Positions 36,186 through 48,277 of a stretch of 64,000 bases of DNA are shown in pieces. The notes beneath the pieces were generated by a model. That model was not told where the DNA came from. It made no database searches and was given only the letters and a program-made list of their open reading frames with translations. This DNA is from Ianthella basta (taxonomy: Eukaryota > Porifera > Demospongiae > Verongiida > Ianthellidae). Location of the stretch: the NCBI GenBank assembly GCA_964019415.1, contig OZ025883.1, positions 7,045,256 through 7,109,255 on the forward strand. The letters are read 5' to 3'. Every line of letters starts with the position of its first letter. Position 1 is the first letter of the stretch. The translations under genes and the position numbers were made by a program.

Positions 36186-37612
36186 ACAACAGAAGTCTAG
36201 TGACCCGTAGGCCAATAATGGAGGACCAGCGAGTCATGACACATAATTATAGCCATGATTCGCTCATATAGTCATCATAGGGTAGCCTTTTAGCCAGCAC
36301 ACTCCTCCTCCAGGCACAAAGTAACAATTGCTCATTCAAATGTCATATAGATCAAAAAGCAGTAGGCAAACATTTGACAGTTTGGTAGGGATGCTTTCAC
36401 TGGATATGACTGGCTGCTCTGGAGACTTGAAACTCTTTCAAACCCAACGGTCTAGTGTGTCTTGATGTATCTGTCAGGCCAAAAACAATACTGTACCCCC
36501 AACTATCTAATTTACTGAACGTACATGGGAAAATTGCTAGCAAGTAGTTCGAGGTTCAGGGGCGCCTTGGCGCCCCACGAGTTTTTTAACTCGAAATACT
36601 TATTATATATAATTTCCTCCCCTTTCTATAATTCTCTGTGTGTCCTGTATACACCGGTGATGGGAGGTCTCACCATTGCAATAGGTAGCTGTACACATGT
36701 ACTCTAACTGTTATAATTGTAATGAATGTCTTTGTACAGTTACTTGACGAATATTTGCCCTTAGGGTGGGTTCCCAGCCTGTTACCTGCAATTTGCGTGT
36801 GTGACTCATCAAAACCATCTACGTGTGATGATTGACACGTTTCCATAGACTATCTCCGTAATCTCCATGGGCACAAGTTTATTGTGTCGGTACATTTTGT
36901 CTAAAGGAGGCCAGTGGCAGAGTCACCAACCACCTTAGACCACCCACAGTATGTGTGCCATGTTTCATGTTGACTGGTATAGAAAACTGATGGATGAGCT
37001 CCTGAACAAAGAAACTACCATCTCTGCCGTATCCCTTAGATACGTATTGTGGCAATTGTAAAGATACAAGAAATGACCTTTAACCAAATTTCATCCCTGC
37101 CTTCACCATCTCAAGGCTTCCCCAAGTTCATACCACGTTTGTTGGCCTTTTGTTGCCAACTGAAGGAGTGTATATGTTTCCTTACCTTGGACCACCTTGT
37201 GCATTATATAATATGCCTACACTGTGCCACCACCACCACCACCCCCACCACCACCACCACCACCCCCACCACCACCACCACCACCACACACAGTACAAGT
37301 TACATTACGACAGTACAGCACATGTGCTGGTGGTGTGAATGCACTAGTCACTGGTAGAAATAGATCACCAGCGGCAGTTGCAGAGGTTCGATCAACACCA
37401 CCTGAGCAAAAGGAGTAATTACGCTAGTTGCTACATAGTAGAAAATTAGACAGCACCCATGTGAGCTACAGTGGTTGGGAACATGTGTTGGTGCAGTAGA
37501 AACAGACCTCCAGAGTATGTTACATGAGGCTGAGGACCACATGTGTACTGCACAATGCAGGAAGCAATGTATCTTGCATAAGGGTGTGCACACTGTATGG
37601 TATTCCCATATA
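36186..37612. other. Gene-free spacer with CAC/CCC run
   Basis: Counterpart of 13861-15260. The CAC run at 37228-37288 is longer and has CCC interruptions. No gene seen. Confidence 0.4.
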
Positions 37613-37788
37613 CAGTGGAACCTCAGAAATAAGACCACCATCTGGGCCATGAAAAGTGGTCTTATTTTCAAAGTGGTCTTACTTTCACAATCAAACAATG
37701 CATGTGTACATGGATATGGGACTAAACCAAAGTGGTCTTAATTCTAAGGTGGTCGTTTTATAGAGGTGGTCGTTTAGCAGGGCCACTG
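37613..37788. mobile_element. Pogo/mariner-type MITE, 176 bp, copy 2
   Basis: Same ends (CAGTGGAACCT and GGGCCACTG) and TA flanks as 15261-15436. It was copied with the surrounding segment and not inserted independently. Confidence 0.7.
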
Positions 37789-38261
37789 TATGCACGTTAC
37801 ATTTGCTTACTGTGCATGCATTGTACATTATATGATGGCACCCTGAGAAGTTGCCTTGTTCCCCTAGGACATGTCGCACGTGTGCCTTAAGCTTAATGTA
37901 GACAACACCATTGAGACTCTACAAACTACTTCCCATGTTGTAATCAATATAGGCACCTGTTATATGTGGGGTGTATTCTTGTTGTGCTTCTGCACTGAGT
38001 GGTAGCTTTTGCATACCTTTGGAGCTGCCAGTGGTACAACCACAAATGGAGCATGTCAATACAGAAGCCACACAGCTGGCTTGTGGTTACAAGGTCATTC
38101 AACAACTTAGAAGCGGAAACATTGAAATATTAAAAAATACTATTTTCTGAATAAGGCCACTTTTTAAATAAACGGTTTGTGTTTCAATGATGAGGTATGT
38201 AAAAATTTTGGCCAGTGAAATTTGTGACAATTTGTTCCATTGTAGTAAATAGTTAATTAAT
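37789..38261. other. Breakpoint spacer
   Basis: The first 70 bp continue the duplicated block. The rest is unique until a stretch at 38120-38250 that is a diverged piece of the mTOR intron (compare 10330-10450). No gene. Confidence 0.4.
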
Positions 38262-38965
38262 GTCCCCTCACCTGTCCCCCTTACCTGTCCCCCTCCCCTG
38301 TCCCCCTCACCTGTCCCCCTTACCTGTCCCCCTCACCTGTCCCCCTTACCTGTCCCTCTCACCTGTCCCCCTCACCTGTCCCCCTCACCCGTCCCCCTCA
38401 CCTGTCCCCCTTACCTGTCCCCCTCACCTGTCCCCCTCACCTGTCCCCCTCACCTGTCCCCCTTACCTGTCCCCCTTACCTGTCCCCCTCACCTGTCCCC
38501 CTTACCTGTCCCCCTCACCTGTCCCCCTTACCTGTCCCCCTCACCCGTCCCCCTCACCTGTCCCCCTTACCTGTCCCCCTCACATGTCCCCCTTACCTGT
38601 CCCCCTCACCTGTCCCCCTTACCTGTCCCTCTCACTTGTTCCCCTTACCTGTCACCCTCACCTGTCCCCCTCACCTGTCCCCCTCACCTGTCCCCCTCAC
38701 CTGTCCCCCTTACCTGTCCCCCTCACCTGTTCCCCTCACCTGTCCCCCTTACCTGTCCCCCCCACCTGTCCCCCTCACATGTCCCCCTTACCTGTCCCCC
38801 TCACCTGTCCCCCTCACCTGTCCCCCTTACCTGTCCCCCTTCACCCATCCCCCCTCACCTGTCCCCCTTACCTGTCCCTCTCACTTGTTCCCCTTACCTG
38901 TCACCCTCACCTGTCCCCCTCACCCATCCCCCTTCACCCGTCCCCCTCACCTGTCCCCCCCCCAA
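38262..38965. repeat. 12-bp C-rich minisatellite, 0.7 kb array
   Basis: Same unit and same 3' border (poly-C, AATGGATCTAGCC) as 7395-9985, again in the intron upstream of the mTOR RISK exon, but only about a quarter as long. Confidence 0.95.
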
Positions 38966-39048
38966 TGGATCTAGCCTTGTATCTAAATACGTACTACGGT
39001 CTTTCATGGTCTCCCTTTGTCTCTGTTGGTTTCTCGTGGTCTCCACAG

Positions 39049-39175
39049 GGAGGATCTCCAAGAATGACTGGGTGGAGTGGTTGTGTCAGCTTGGAGTGGA
39101 GCTGCTGAAGGAGTCCCCTAGCCCCACCCTGTGTTCCTGTTGGGCTCTTGCTCAAGTGTACAAGTCACTTCCTCA
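39049..39175 (+). pseudogene. mTOR-derived exon (start of FAT region), copy e, intact
   Basis: It reads RISKNDWVEWLCQLGVELLK, ESPSPTLCSCWALAQVYKSLP, with consensus splice sites. It is open throughout, but its downstream intron carries the hAT element and leads to a frame-broken exon. Confidence 0.8.
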
Positions 39176-39949
39176 GTGAGTGGAGTGTGTGAGTGTGCAT
39201 GGGTGAGAGTGACTGGTGAGTGCTTGAGTGAGTGGCAGTGGCAGTACTCTATACTGAGACTGTTTTGGGACTGTAAATTGCAAATTTGTGTATTTTAAGT
39301 GTTGAAATATTACAAATACAATTTTCTGAATAAGGCCACTTTGATGAAGAAAAATTTGTGTTTCCATGATGAGGTATGTGAAAATTTTGGCCTGTGAAAT
39401 TTCTGACAATTTGTTCCGTTGGAGTAGTAGTGACTGCAGGTTCAAATATACTTTCAATTATGACAATATGTTGGTATCATTTTCGGATTCACCTACGTAC
39501 CTTTTGCAATCAGTATGACACTTTTTTCATCCAATCCGTTCAGTAGAAGCTGAATTACAAGCTTGTGAACATTGGTACTGTACGATTTCTGACACACAGT
39601 AATAGGAATTGCGGCATGTACTGAATCACATGACATAACCCAAAGTCCAAAGCCTCTCTCAACTTTGCGTAAGCAGGACACCATTTACATAATAGCCAAT
39701 AAGTGTTGTTAAGCATCCATATTCGACCCTACGCCACTGATTACAGCACTTTCGCGATCCTTCTAGCAACCAGCTGGCTGAAAGCGGGCACACTGCACAT
39801 CGCCTTAGAAGCAAAGTGCTCATCACTCAAAGCCAGTGCATCAGTGAACATGAAAGTACTAAGGTAGGATAAATCTGCCACCGATCTTTGATTGATACCA
39901 CGTTTGCTGAGTTTGTTTTCTTCTGATATCAGCGGTGAACTCTTTAATA

Positions 39950-42841
39950 CAGGGCCGTAGGAAGCAATTTAGCTTTGGTCAGGCAGGTGCTATAGTGCAT
40001 GTGTGCGTCCCCACACTTTCTAGGGGGGTCTGGGGGCATGCCCCCCCAGGAAAATTTTGAATTTAGTGCCTTCTGTGATAGCATTTGGATGCAATCTGGG
40101 GGTACAATTGCAACAGTTGGATGGCCTGCTGCCTAACATAGCCATCACATGCTTGAAGCCTTCACTGGCCCTTCAGGTAGCTAATGCTCACAGAGTTTAT
40201 AACAGCATGGCTCTGTGCACTTTGTTCTTAACGATAATAGCTGATTTCAGTAGTATTCAACAAAGAAGTGTACAGCAAACAGTATCCATGAGCTACAAAC
40301 ACAAAGATATAAAACGTTTTGGTTAATATGAACAGTATAATAGGAGAGTCACTGTTACATTGCTACCTACGTACACTATCAAGCAAATTTGCCGAAGAAC
40401 CTCAGGCGATGCTCACTGCCGCTCACAAATTCATTGGCAATGGCTGTCAGATCCAATTCATCAACCTGTTCTTTGTAGATGTTGAGGACCATCACATGAT
40501 TGAGGTGGTTTTGACCCATTGTGCTCCTCAAGTACGTAGCTCTTGATTCATCGCGTAACAGAAAAAGCCCGTTCACTGACAGCATTGCTTGCTGGCATTA
40601 CAAGGATTAACTTAGCCACGGTACACACTTCGTTATAGAATGTCTTTGCAGCTGGAGAGAGGCTCCGCAGGCACTTGAGGCACTCCTCCAGTGAAGGTGT
40701 GATGCTGTTCTCTCGGAAGTAGGTTGCCAAATTGGACGGCTGCAGTGCCAGCTGGCTGTCATCAAGCTCGTGATACACTGCTGACACTTCCCCTAGCTGT
40801 TTGCTAAGTTCACTGCCAGCAGCTCCCTTGAGTAGCAGCTCCTCAAGGTTGCGGTAAACAGCATAACCCGGCTGATCAAACCTGTCCTTGATAGAGGCCA
40901 CTGCCAGGTCAACTGCTTCGAAGTACTGCAGGCGATAGTGCTCCTCGACTGTCTCACTGTAAAACTCACCACCACCACTATCATCAATCCGCCTGGGAAC
41001 CTTTCTTTTTCGAGGTAGGGAAGGTTGCTCAACACCGACTGCAGTGCGAAGACTCTCAACCAGGTCATAAAATGCCTGGAATGCTTCATCCGTTCTCAAC
41101 TTAGACAAAGTAGTGACAGTCAGTGAGGCAATGTGCTGTGCCTCCAATGTTTTCTATAGAGTCTTGCTGAGGTTGTCTGTCATCTTCAAAATGCGCTCAC
41201 ACAACTTGAGGCCGAACAAAAGATTGAACGTTGTCGTCTGCCACCTCACTCCAATGATCCTGGCTTTTACATCAGGGTCGAGACGAGTAGGTGAGAGCAG
41301 ACATTCCTCCCAAAGGGAGCTTAGGGTGCCGTAGTTGACAAGAATACTCTCAATGGCATCTCCTCGCACTGTCCATCATGTATGGCAGAAGGTGTGAATT
41401 CTAATCGGACTGGGATGGCTATCATCCTCGCTACTTGACTTAATCCTGTCAAATGCTGCATTTCTCTTTGGAGAAAACTTGATCAATCTAGTTATCTCGA
41501 ATGCTGTGTCTAACGCATCCCTGCAAATCTTAGATTGCTTCATTGTGTCAGCGACGGCAAGACTCAGGGCATGTCCATAGCAGTGTGTGTAGAGAGCTCG
41601 GCTTTCTTCCTGCAAGATGATCGCAGCTACCCCTTTCCTTGCACCACTCATATTTGATGCCTCGTCATAACACTGCCCCCGACAATCAGCAACCTTCGCA
41701 TTCATGCGCAGCAACACATCTCTGATGGCAGACACCAAGCTCTTAGCATCAATTGTGTCCACCTGATAGAGTCCAATGAACTCCTCGTGCTCATTAAGAT
41801 GCTGATCAACCCAACGGATGTTGATGGTAAACTGCTCCTTGTTTGAACAGTCGGTGCATTCATCTGCCAAGACACTGAAACAGTGGCTGCCAGCAATGTT
41901 GTGACTGACTTTGCGTAGAATATGTAAAGCCACGAGCTGCAGGCATTCATTTTGGATGTCAGGTGAGGTGTACTTGTTTGTTTTCTTCTGCAACCATGAG
42001 TCAATTCCTTCATGATCGACACCTCTCAAACGAAGCAGCTGCACAAAATTACTGCTAGACTCATCACCATCTCCTCGCAGGGGTTAGCCTTGTCTTGCAA
42101 GAAATCTTATGTTCTGTAGCACCAACAGAAGCATTTTGCGATTCTGTGCTTTCTCTGCTTGATGTTCTGCACTCTGCAATTCACCAACATCCTTCGTGCA
42201 TTGAGGAAGAACAACCAAAGCATCTACAGCCTCACGGTGGCAGTCACTTCGTTGGTGTGTCTTAAACGCTTTAGGTCCCTCTTTCCAGTACGTGAAACCC
42301 TTGGAGATGAATGCTGGCTCACGTTTAGTACTCGCTAAGAACTTCTTCTCAGCTTCACAGCGCATGCAAAGGTAGCAGAATGCAGCATCTTTGCCAACAT
42401 GGTAGTGCAGCCAGCTGAATGCATCACACCACTCAGCACGGAAACTCCTCTCCTCACCTTTCGATCCGAATGGTCGCTTTGGAAAGCTGAAAGTTTTGGT
42501 AGGTCGAAACTGCTGGACAAGGACTCGCGACTCAGCCATGCGTAAGCGGGTGCGTACGGAATGACGCAGCGACTATTATAATTGTATGCAAACGTCACGA
42601 TAAGATGGCCGCCAAGTAGCGCAGAAAATGATTTCTGATTTTAAGTAGTAGTCTACCTGTAACCAAACCAGTGAGTCGGCTAACATCCCAGGAACAAAGA
42701 AAATGATAGATCTCAACATTGCAGTGGTTAGTTGTTCCCAGAAACCCTATTTGTGCAGTTTGGAAAAATAGAAAAATGCACAGGTTTACAGACATTGGTC
42801 CGGCAGCCGCCGGGGCTGCCGGGGCGGTTCCTACGGCCTTG
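39950..42841 (-). mobile_element. hAT DNA transposon, 2.9 kb
   Basis: Its ends are inverted repeats: CAGGGCCGTAGGAA at the left and the reverse complement of CAAGGCCGTAGGAA at the right. It is flanked by TAATA on both sides (39945-39949 and 42842-42846). The same intron in two sister copies (near 10970 and 33510) is uninterrupted (CTCTTTAATATGACATA), giving direct empty sites. The visible target duplication is 5 bp, shorter than the usual 8 bp of hAT. It carries a single transposase gene on the minus strand. Confidence 0.9.
40379..42539 (-). pseudogene. hAT transposase (ZMYM1-like, TTF-type finger), broken
   Basis: The frame starts at the ATG 42539. An N-terminal TTF-type zinc-finger region (FCYLCMRCEAEKKF, then H-RSDCHREA) is followed by the catalytic DUF4371-like part (VLADECTDCSNKEQFTINIR, YDEASNMSGARKGV, CYGHALSLAVAD) and the C-terminal dimerisation region (MPASNAVSERAFS, LRSTMGQNHLN). 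One frame holds nearly everything but has three stops: 42084-42086 (RQG-stop-PLRG), 41376-41378 (CHT-stop-WTVR, where relatives have Arg) and 41154-41156 (KTL-stop-KTL). A frameshift near 40560-40585 precedes the dimerisation segment. It would cut and paste the element; it is now inactive. Confidence 0.85.
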
Positions 42842-43082
42842 TAATATGACATACTGCGCGGTATTATTGAGTTGGGCAGACATTTTGCTGCAATTGTGCA
42901 AGATGTCTGCATTGTCTAATTGTAGTAAATTGTGAATGTTTTATTGCAACACTTTGATAAAATTGCATGCAGTGTTTGTCACTGTGGTAATGAGCATATG
43001 ACAGTGATGTGAATCAATGATGTAATTGCATCTTTGACTCACAACCAAGTCACATGACTGTCATGTGACTTGGTTATTGCAG

Positions 43083-43283
43083 GGAGAAGCTGTTCAAGCT
43101 GTCTGATGAGAACTGGTGGATTGTGGATGACGACATCTGGTGTGACAGCAGCCTTGGCCGGGGGCCGGGTGGAGTGGTCTATGATGAGTGAGTACGTGCA
43201 GATGATCCCAGAGGACAGTGTTGAGTGGTGCTCTACCGGTCAGTGACAGCAGTGCAGGGGAGAGGTACCTGCTGTCCCAACAG
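43083..43283 (+). pseudogene. mTOR-derived exon (EKW..EEYTCMIP region), copy c
   Basis: It reads EKLFKLSDENWWIVDDD with the same internal frame breaks as 11215 and 33751. A perfect palindrome at 43043-43075 precedes it. Confidence 0.75.
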
Positions 43284-43632
43284 GTGAGGATTCTGTGTGT
43301 GAGTGCACTGTTAAGACTGCTGTGCTGTCCTGTGCAGCCAGTTCTACTGACCAGAGCTCAGTACATGGCCTCACACTTAAACCTGCCACAACTCTTGCTA
43401 TGTATGATTAGCTGGTTGCATTTGGGTGTGATGTTAAGTGCCATCTTGGTGAGCGTGGACGGAGCACAGTTTGGTGTCCTTGAAGAGGTAGCACTGACTT
43501 CCTGTGGTTTGTAACACTGCCGGCATGCCTGTGTGAACACCCCGTACGGGTCTCATTGGGCCAGGAAGTGACTGCACTGAGCAATCTATTTAGGATGTCC
43601 TTCTGTTCTAGTCAAGGAGTGGACACACGTAC

Positions 43633-43634
<2 letters not shown>

Positions 43635-43687
<53 letters not shown>
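43635..43687. repeat. (CA)n microsatellite
   Basis: A CA run expanded from the short ACACAC present at the same place in the sister copies (11765 and 34305). It marks the point where this copy stops matching them. Confidence 0.9.
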
Positions 43688-43688
<1 letters not shown>

Positions 43689-45027
43689 ACATGCAGGAAG
43701 TACTCACACCCTGAATGAGGAAACCAGCAACCACAAGCAGGAAACACTATAGAAACATGTATGTAGGCATTCCTACACAACTACGGGGGAAACTCAAAAT
43801 ATGAATTGTTCACAGTAAAACAGGAGGAACATCATTTCCGAGTTATTGTTGCAACTTGTCTGGGATGTAAACCTCTACAACACATGAATTGTAAGATCCA
43901 AGTCCATACCCTGGACACAGCTCACCCTGATGGTGTGTTGTGTACAGTGGGAGGACCTCCTCAAGCTAAGTATACTATTAGTGTTGTTTAATGTAGTGTG
44001 GAGAGGTTTGTGTCCCTCAAACTATCCCATGCACCCAATGGTGTGGTGTGTAGTGCAAGTTACTGTCCCATATGGTGACTACACATGTGTGCATGTATTA
44101 TTGGGTGAGCCTGAGCAAGCCCCACTCTAGTGTGTAGTCTATGCTTGGGGTCAGCCGGCTATCTACCTAGCTATCAGTTAGGCATCAGTGGCTGCATACA
44201 TGGGCAGGGTTTGAGGCTCATCGGGGTCTGTTTCTTGGCCACACCACAAGATGGCCGATGGGACTGCCCACATCCAAAGTTCTTGTCACAGATTCACATT
44301 AGGACACCAGAATTGGTTGTCTTGGCAGGCAAAGAACCAGAGCATCTTTACATTTGCACAGTGTGTGGCCATATGCTACGGATACACTATGGAACAATGA
44401 ACAGAACGGCCCAGGGTGTGGCTGGTCCATACTTTCCATTCTTTGTCAGTGATTCAATCCTGCGGACGCTGGAATGTGGTGGATTAGTGGGAGAGTATGC
44501 ACAGGCTATACCATTTGTGGGGCATTGTTGGCAGTGAACAGCTTTCTATCTGGGATGTAAACCTCTAACTGTATGTTTGTTTCATTTGTGATTCACCTAG
44601 CAATAGGCTCTAATGTAGTGTTGAAATTGTGCTAATTGTGACACATCTTGTCCAAGTCTGTCCTGCATCGTCTTGCAGTGGCTGTGTATCATTGTGTGTG
44701 TATGTGCATGTGTTTGTAAGCACCACACTGTGTACATAGCAATGTGTGTGTTGTGTGTACATGAAGGTAGCAATGTGTGCACATTCCACACCACCAGGCC
44801 TGTCCACACTTCCAAGCTCTTTCCGTTCTCCTCAACCCGTCTTCAAACTGCCACACCTCCATTGCCTGTTTGTCAGGCACACTCAGTGACATGTATGTGA
44901 CTGGACTCAGGCTCCCCCCACAATGCCATACATTCACCTAGTAATACATTATGTGAATTGTACATGTTTGGTTTCCAATCCACCCACTCTATTGTATGTG
45001 TTGTCTGTCTCCACTCCTCCCCTGCAG
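43688..45027 (+). other. Spacer with unidentified open segments
   Basis: Open segments occur at about 43806-43991 (FTVKQEEHHFRVIVATCLGC) and 44130-44537 (LYICTVCGHMLRIHYGTMNR, ending IPFVGHCWQ). The end of the second also occurs at 16860-17030, where its frame is not preserved. The C-x-x-C-like spacing is suggestive, but no family is recognised. From about 44400 the sequence matches the spacer at 16890-17506. Confidence 0.3.
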
Positions 45028-45471
45028 TGAGCTGTTGAATGTGTCCTTTGTCTCCTGCTGGATGGAACTGGGGACAGCTCAGAAGGAGGACTTGGTGGTC
45101 AATCTGAAGCTGGCTCTCTCTGTCCCCAACATCCCTAAGATCACACCGACACTCCTCAACCTTGCAGAGTTTAAGGAACACTCTAAGGTGGCCTCTGTAA
45201 GGTGGGCTCTTACTGAGTGTGCTCTTATTGGGTGTGCTCTTATTGTGTTGGGTTTGGTGTGCTTTAACTATAGGCAGTGGGCCTATATTAGTAGCGTTAC
45301 TATAGAGCATGTCCACTGATTGTAGCCCCTCCCCCAGGGTCACCTGACACTGAACCCCGCCCTCCTGGGGGAGTGTCCCTAGAACTGCCGAGCGTATGCC
45401 AAGGCCCTCCACTACAAGGAAGTGGAGTTCCACAAGGGACCCAACACCAAGATCATGGAGTCCCTCATCAG
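45028..45471 (+). pseudogene. mTOR-derived exon pair ([11 protein letters not shown] / AKALHYKE), copy 2
   Basis: Exon 45028-45196 reads [20 protein letters not shown] and ends [15 protein letters not shown]. Exon 45338-45471 reads ALLGECP, stop, NCRAYAKALHYKEVEFHKGP. The TAG stop is shared with the other two copies, but the second stop of copy 1 is absent here (CGA kept as Arg), so that mutation is specific to copy 1. Confidence 0.85.
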
Positions 45472-46304
45472 GTGAGAGGGAGGTGTGTGTGTGGTGTGCA
45501 CTGTGTGTTTATGTATGTGTACATGTTTGTGTGTGTGAAGGAGTGTGTTTAGGAACACAGTTTGGTGCTCTTGTTCCCATTTCCAGTTTTGTCTGTCACA
45601 CTCACACACACACACACAACTATAGCTACACTCACATGTAGTGTGCTGGTTGGGAGGGAGAAACTCTTCTTGAAGCTCTAGTGTGCACAGTTGTGATGTG
45701 GTTTCAGGGAAAGAGTGGTTTTGGTGTGTATGGAAGGTGTGTGTGTACACAAGATAGTCTTTTGTGTGTAGTTGACTATAGTCCATTGTAGGCATTGTCT
45801 GTGGTCAGTGCTCACCTCGCGACTGGTGAGCAAGTACACTGGAGTGTGTGTGACCTTGTCAGCTGAGGCAGTGCTGACCAGCTCACAAGGGGACCAGATT
45901 ACATGGTCACCTTTCATGGGGGAATTCCCTTACTATGTGTGTGAGTGTGTTGTACATTCCAGTCATGAGGTGTGACTGGAAATGAAGTGAGAACTACACT
46001 TCACACATTAGCCATGTTTGACTACACTAAACTACATGATGTTGAGCATGTGAAAGTCATGTGACTTTACATATGATTGCGTCACATGACTGTCATGTGA
46101 CTTTACATATGATTGCGTCACATGACTGTCATGTGACTTTTCAACGTGTCTGTCGTGTCTGGTCCAGTGTCACTCCACACAGTGTGTGTGTGTGAGTGTA
46201 GTGTTTACCTCATGTCCTGTGTGCCCCTCCCTCCAGGTATAAAGATAATCAGTTGTTGCCATGGTGACATGTCCTGATCACATGACCTGTTTCCTGTTCC
46301 TCAG
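45472..46304. other. Spacer, counterpart of 17951-19128 with a deletion
   Basis: The displaced RISK exon found at 18683 and 53153 is missing here. A stretch with three tandem TCACATGACTGTCATGTGAC-like palindromes lies at about 46050-46140. No gene. Confidence 0.4.
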
Positions 46305-46410
46305 GTAACGACTTCCCCCATGAGAAGAGCATTGATGTGTATCGTCAAGTGCAGCGGCTGATTGATCAAGCCACTTCACATGAGAACCTCTGCCAGTGCT
46401 ACATCGGATG
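46305..46410 (+). pseudogene. mTOR FATC-domain exon, copy 2
   Basis: It reads [20 protein letters not shown] and [15 protein letters not shown], with G-to-S, C-to-Y and L-to-R changes against copy 1. It is open with intact splice sites but lies outside any working gene context. Confidence 0.8.
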
Positions 46411-46534
46411 GTGAGTGTGTGGTCCCCTTGTGTGTTGATGTGTGTGGGAGGGGGGAGGAGGGAGATGTACACTGAGTGTACAGTGGGTAGCTGGTCATTG
46501 ACTGGTGCCATGTAGTCAGTGTAGTGTGTGTTAC

Positions 46535-47822
46535 ACCTCCCTCCTCCTCTGCCCCTCCCATCCCTTCCCCTCTGCCCTTCCCACCCCTCCCCCTCTGCCC
46601 TTCCCACCCCTCCCCCTCTGCCCCTTTCACCCCTCCCCCTCTGCCCCTCCCACCCCTCCTCCTCTGCCCCTCCTACCCTACCCCTCTGCCCCTCCCACCC
46701 CTCCCCCTCTGCCCTTCCCACCCCTCCCCCTCTGTCCCTCCCACCCCTCCTCCTCTGCCCCTTTCACCCCTCCCCCTCTGCCCTTCCCACCCCTCCTCCT
46801 CTGCCCCTCCTACCCCTACCCCTCTGCCCCTCCCACCCCTCCCCCTCTGCCCTTCCCACCCCTCCCCCTCTGCCCCTCCATCTCTGCCCCTCCGGCTCCT
46901 CCCACCCCTCCCCCTCTGCCCTTCCCACCCCTCCCACCCCTCCCCCTCTGCCCTTCCCACCCCTCCCACCCCTCCCCCTCTGCCCCTCCCACCCCTCCCC
47001 CTCTGCCCTTCCCACCCCTCCCCCTCTGCCCCTTTCACCCCTCCCCCTCTGCCCCTCCCACCCCTCCTCTGCCCCTCCTACCCCTACCCCTCTGCCCCTC
47101 CCACCCCTCCCCCTCTGCCCTTCCCACCCCTCCCCCTCTGTCCCTCCCACCCCTCCTCCTCTGCCCCTCCTACCCCTACCCCTCTGCCCCTCCCACCCCA
47201 CCCCCTCTGCCCCTCCCACCCCTCCCCCTCTGCCCCTCCTCCTCTGCCCCTTTCACCCCCTCCCCCTCTGCCCCTCCCACCCCTCCTCCTCTGCCCCTCC
47301 TACCCCTACCCCTCTGTCATTCCCACCCCTCCTCCTCTGCCCCTTTCACCCCTCCCCCTCTGCCCCTCCCACCCCTCCTCTGCCCCTCCTACCCCTACCC
47401 CTCTGCCCCTCCCACCCCTCCTCTGCCCCTTTCACCCCCCCCTCTGCCCCTCCTCTGCTCTTCCCATCCCTACCCCTCTGCCCCTCCCACCCCTCCCCCT
47501 CTGCCCCTCCTCCTCTGCCCCTTTCACCCCTCCCCCTCTGCCCCCTCCTACCCCTACCCCTCTGCCCCTCCCACCCCTCCCCCTCTGCCCCTCCTCCTCT
47601 GCCCCTTTCATCCCTCCCCCTCTGCCCCTCCCACTCCTCCTCCTCTGCCCCTCCTACCCCTACCCCTCTGCCCCTTCCACCCCTCCCCCTCTGCCCCTTT
47701 CACCCCTCACCCTCTGCCCCTCCTCCTCTGCTCCTCCCGCCTCTTCCCCTCTGCCCCTCCCACCTCTCCCCCTCCCTCTCTGCCCCTCCCATTCCTCCCC
47801 CTCTGCTCTCCCTCCTTCTCCA
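46535..47822. repeat. Polypyrimidine satellite, 1.3 kb, after FATC exon copy 2
   Basis: Units of CCTCTGCCCCTCCCACCCCT with regular CTTTCACCCC and CTCCTACCCC variants. Same location and composition as 19360-20850 but a different unit order. All frames are open by composition. Confidence 0.9.
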
Positions 47823-48081
47823 GTTGCTGTTAGTGGAGTGTGTTACTCCTCTTCATGCATACTGTACAAGTCAAGGCTGCACAACACTCTATTGTTCAAT
47901 CAGAAGGCCAACTGTGTTGTGAAGGACAATCAGATTGTAGCTATTTGTTACCACTTACAGCACTAAAAGGAGTATATGCACTCCTGGCACCAATTAGTGC
48001 ACTCTATTCAACACCACTTACAACCACCACCACCACCACACAGTGCAAGCTACAATAGAACCACAATATGTGTCAGCAGAG
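47823..48081. other. Short spacer with CAC run
   Basis: It contains a CACCACCACC stretch near 48018-48041 and CAGTGCAAGCTAC, distantly like the CAC region at 14898-14960. No gene. Confidence 0.4.
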
Positions 48082-48277
48082 TGCATGTGCTGGTTGCTGG
48101 TAGAAAAGAACTCCAGCACAAGCCATTGGAGTGCACGATGCAGTAAGCAAGTGTAACTTGCATAACGGCTCACCACTTCATGTCTACATGCCCTTAGGCA
48201 AGCTACATTTGCTTGCTGCATTGTGCACTCCAATGGCTTGCGCTGGTAGTCTCTTTCTGCCAGCAACTAGAGCATGC
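48082..48277. mobile_element. Palindromic MITE-like element
   Basis: The left arm GCATGTGCTGGTTGCTGG, AGCCATTGGAGTGCAC, ATGCAGTAAGCAA is mirrored by TTGCTTGCTGCAT, GTGCACTCCAATGGCT, CCAGCAACTAGAGCATGC, with a loop around CACCACTTCATGTC. The arms are diverged, so the element is old. No coding sequence. Confidence 0.6.

Noticed and set aside
46505-47966. Overlapping 440-480-codon Pro-rich frames
   Set aside because: Same polypyrimidine satellite effect, three frames open together.
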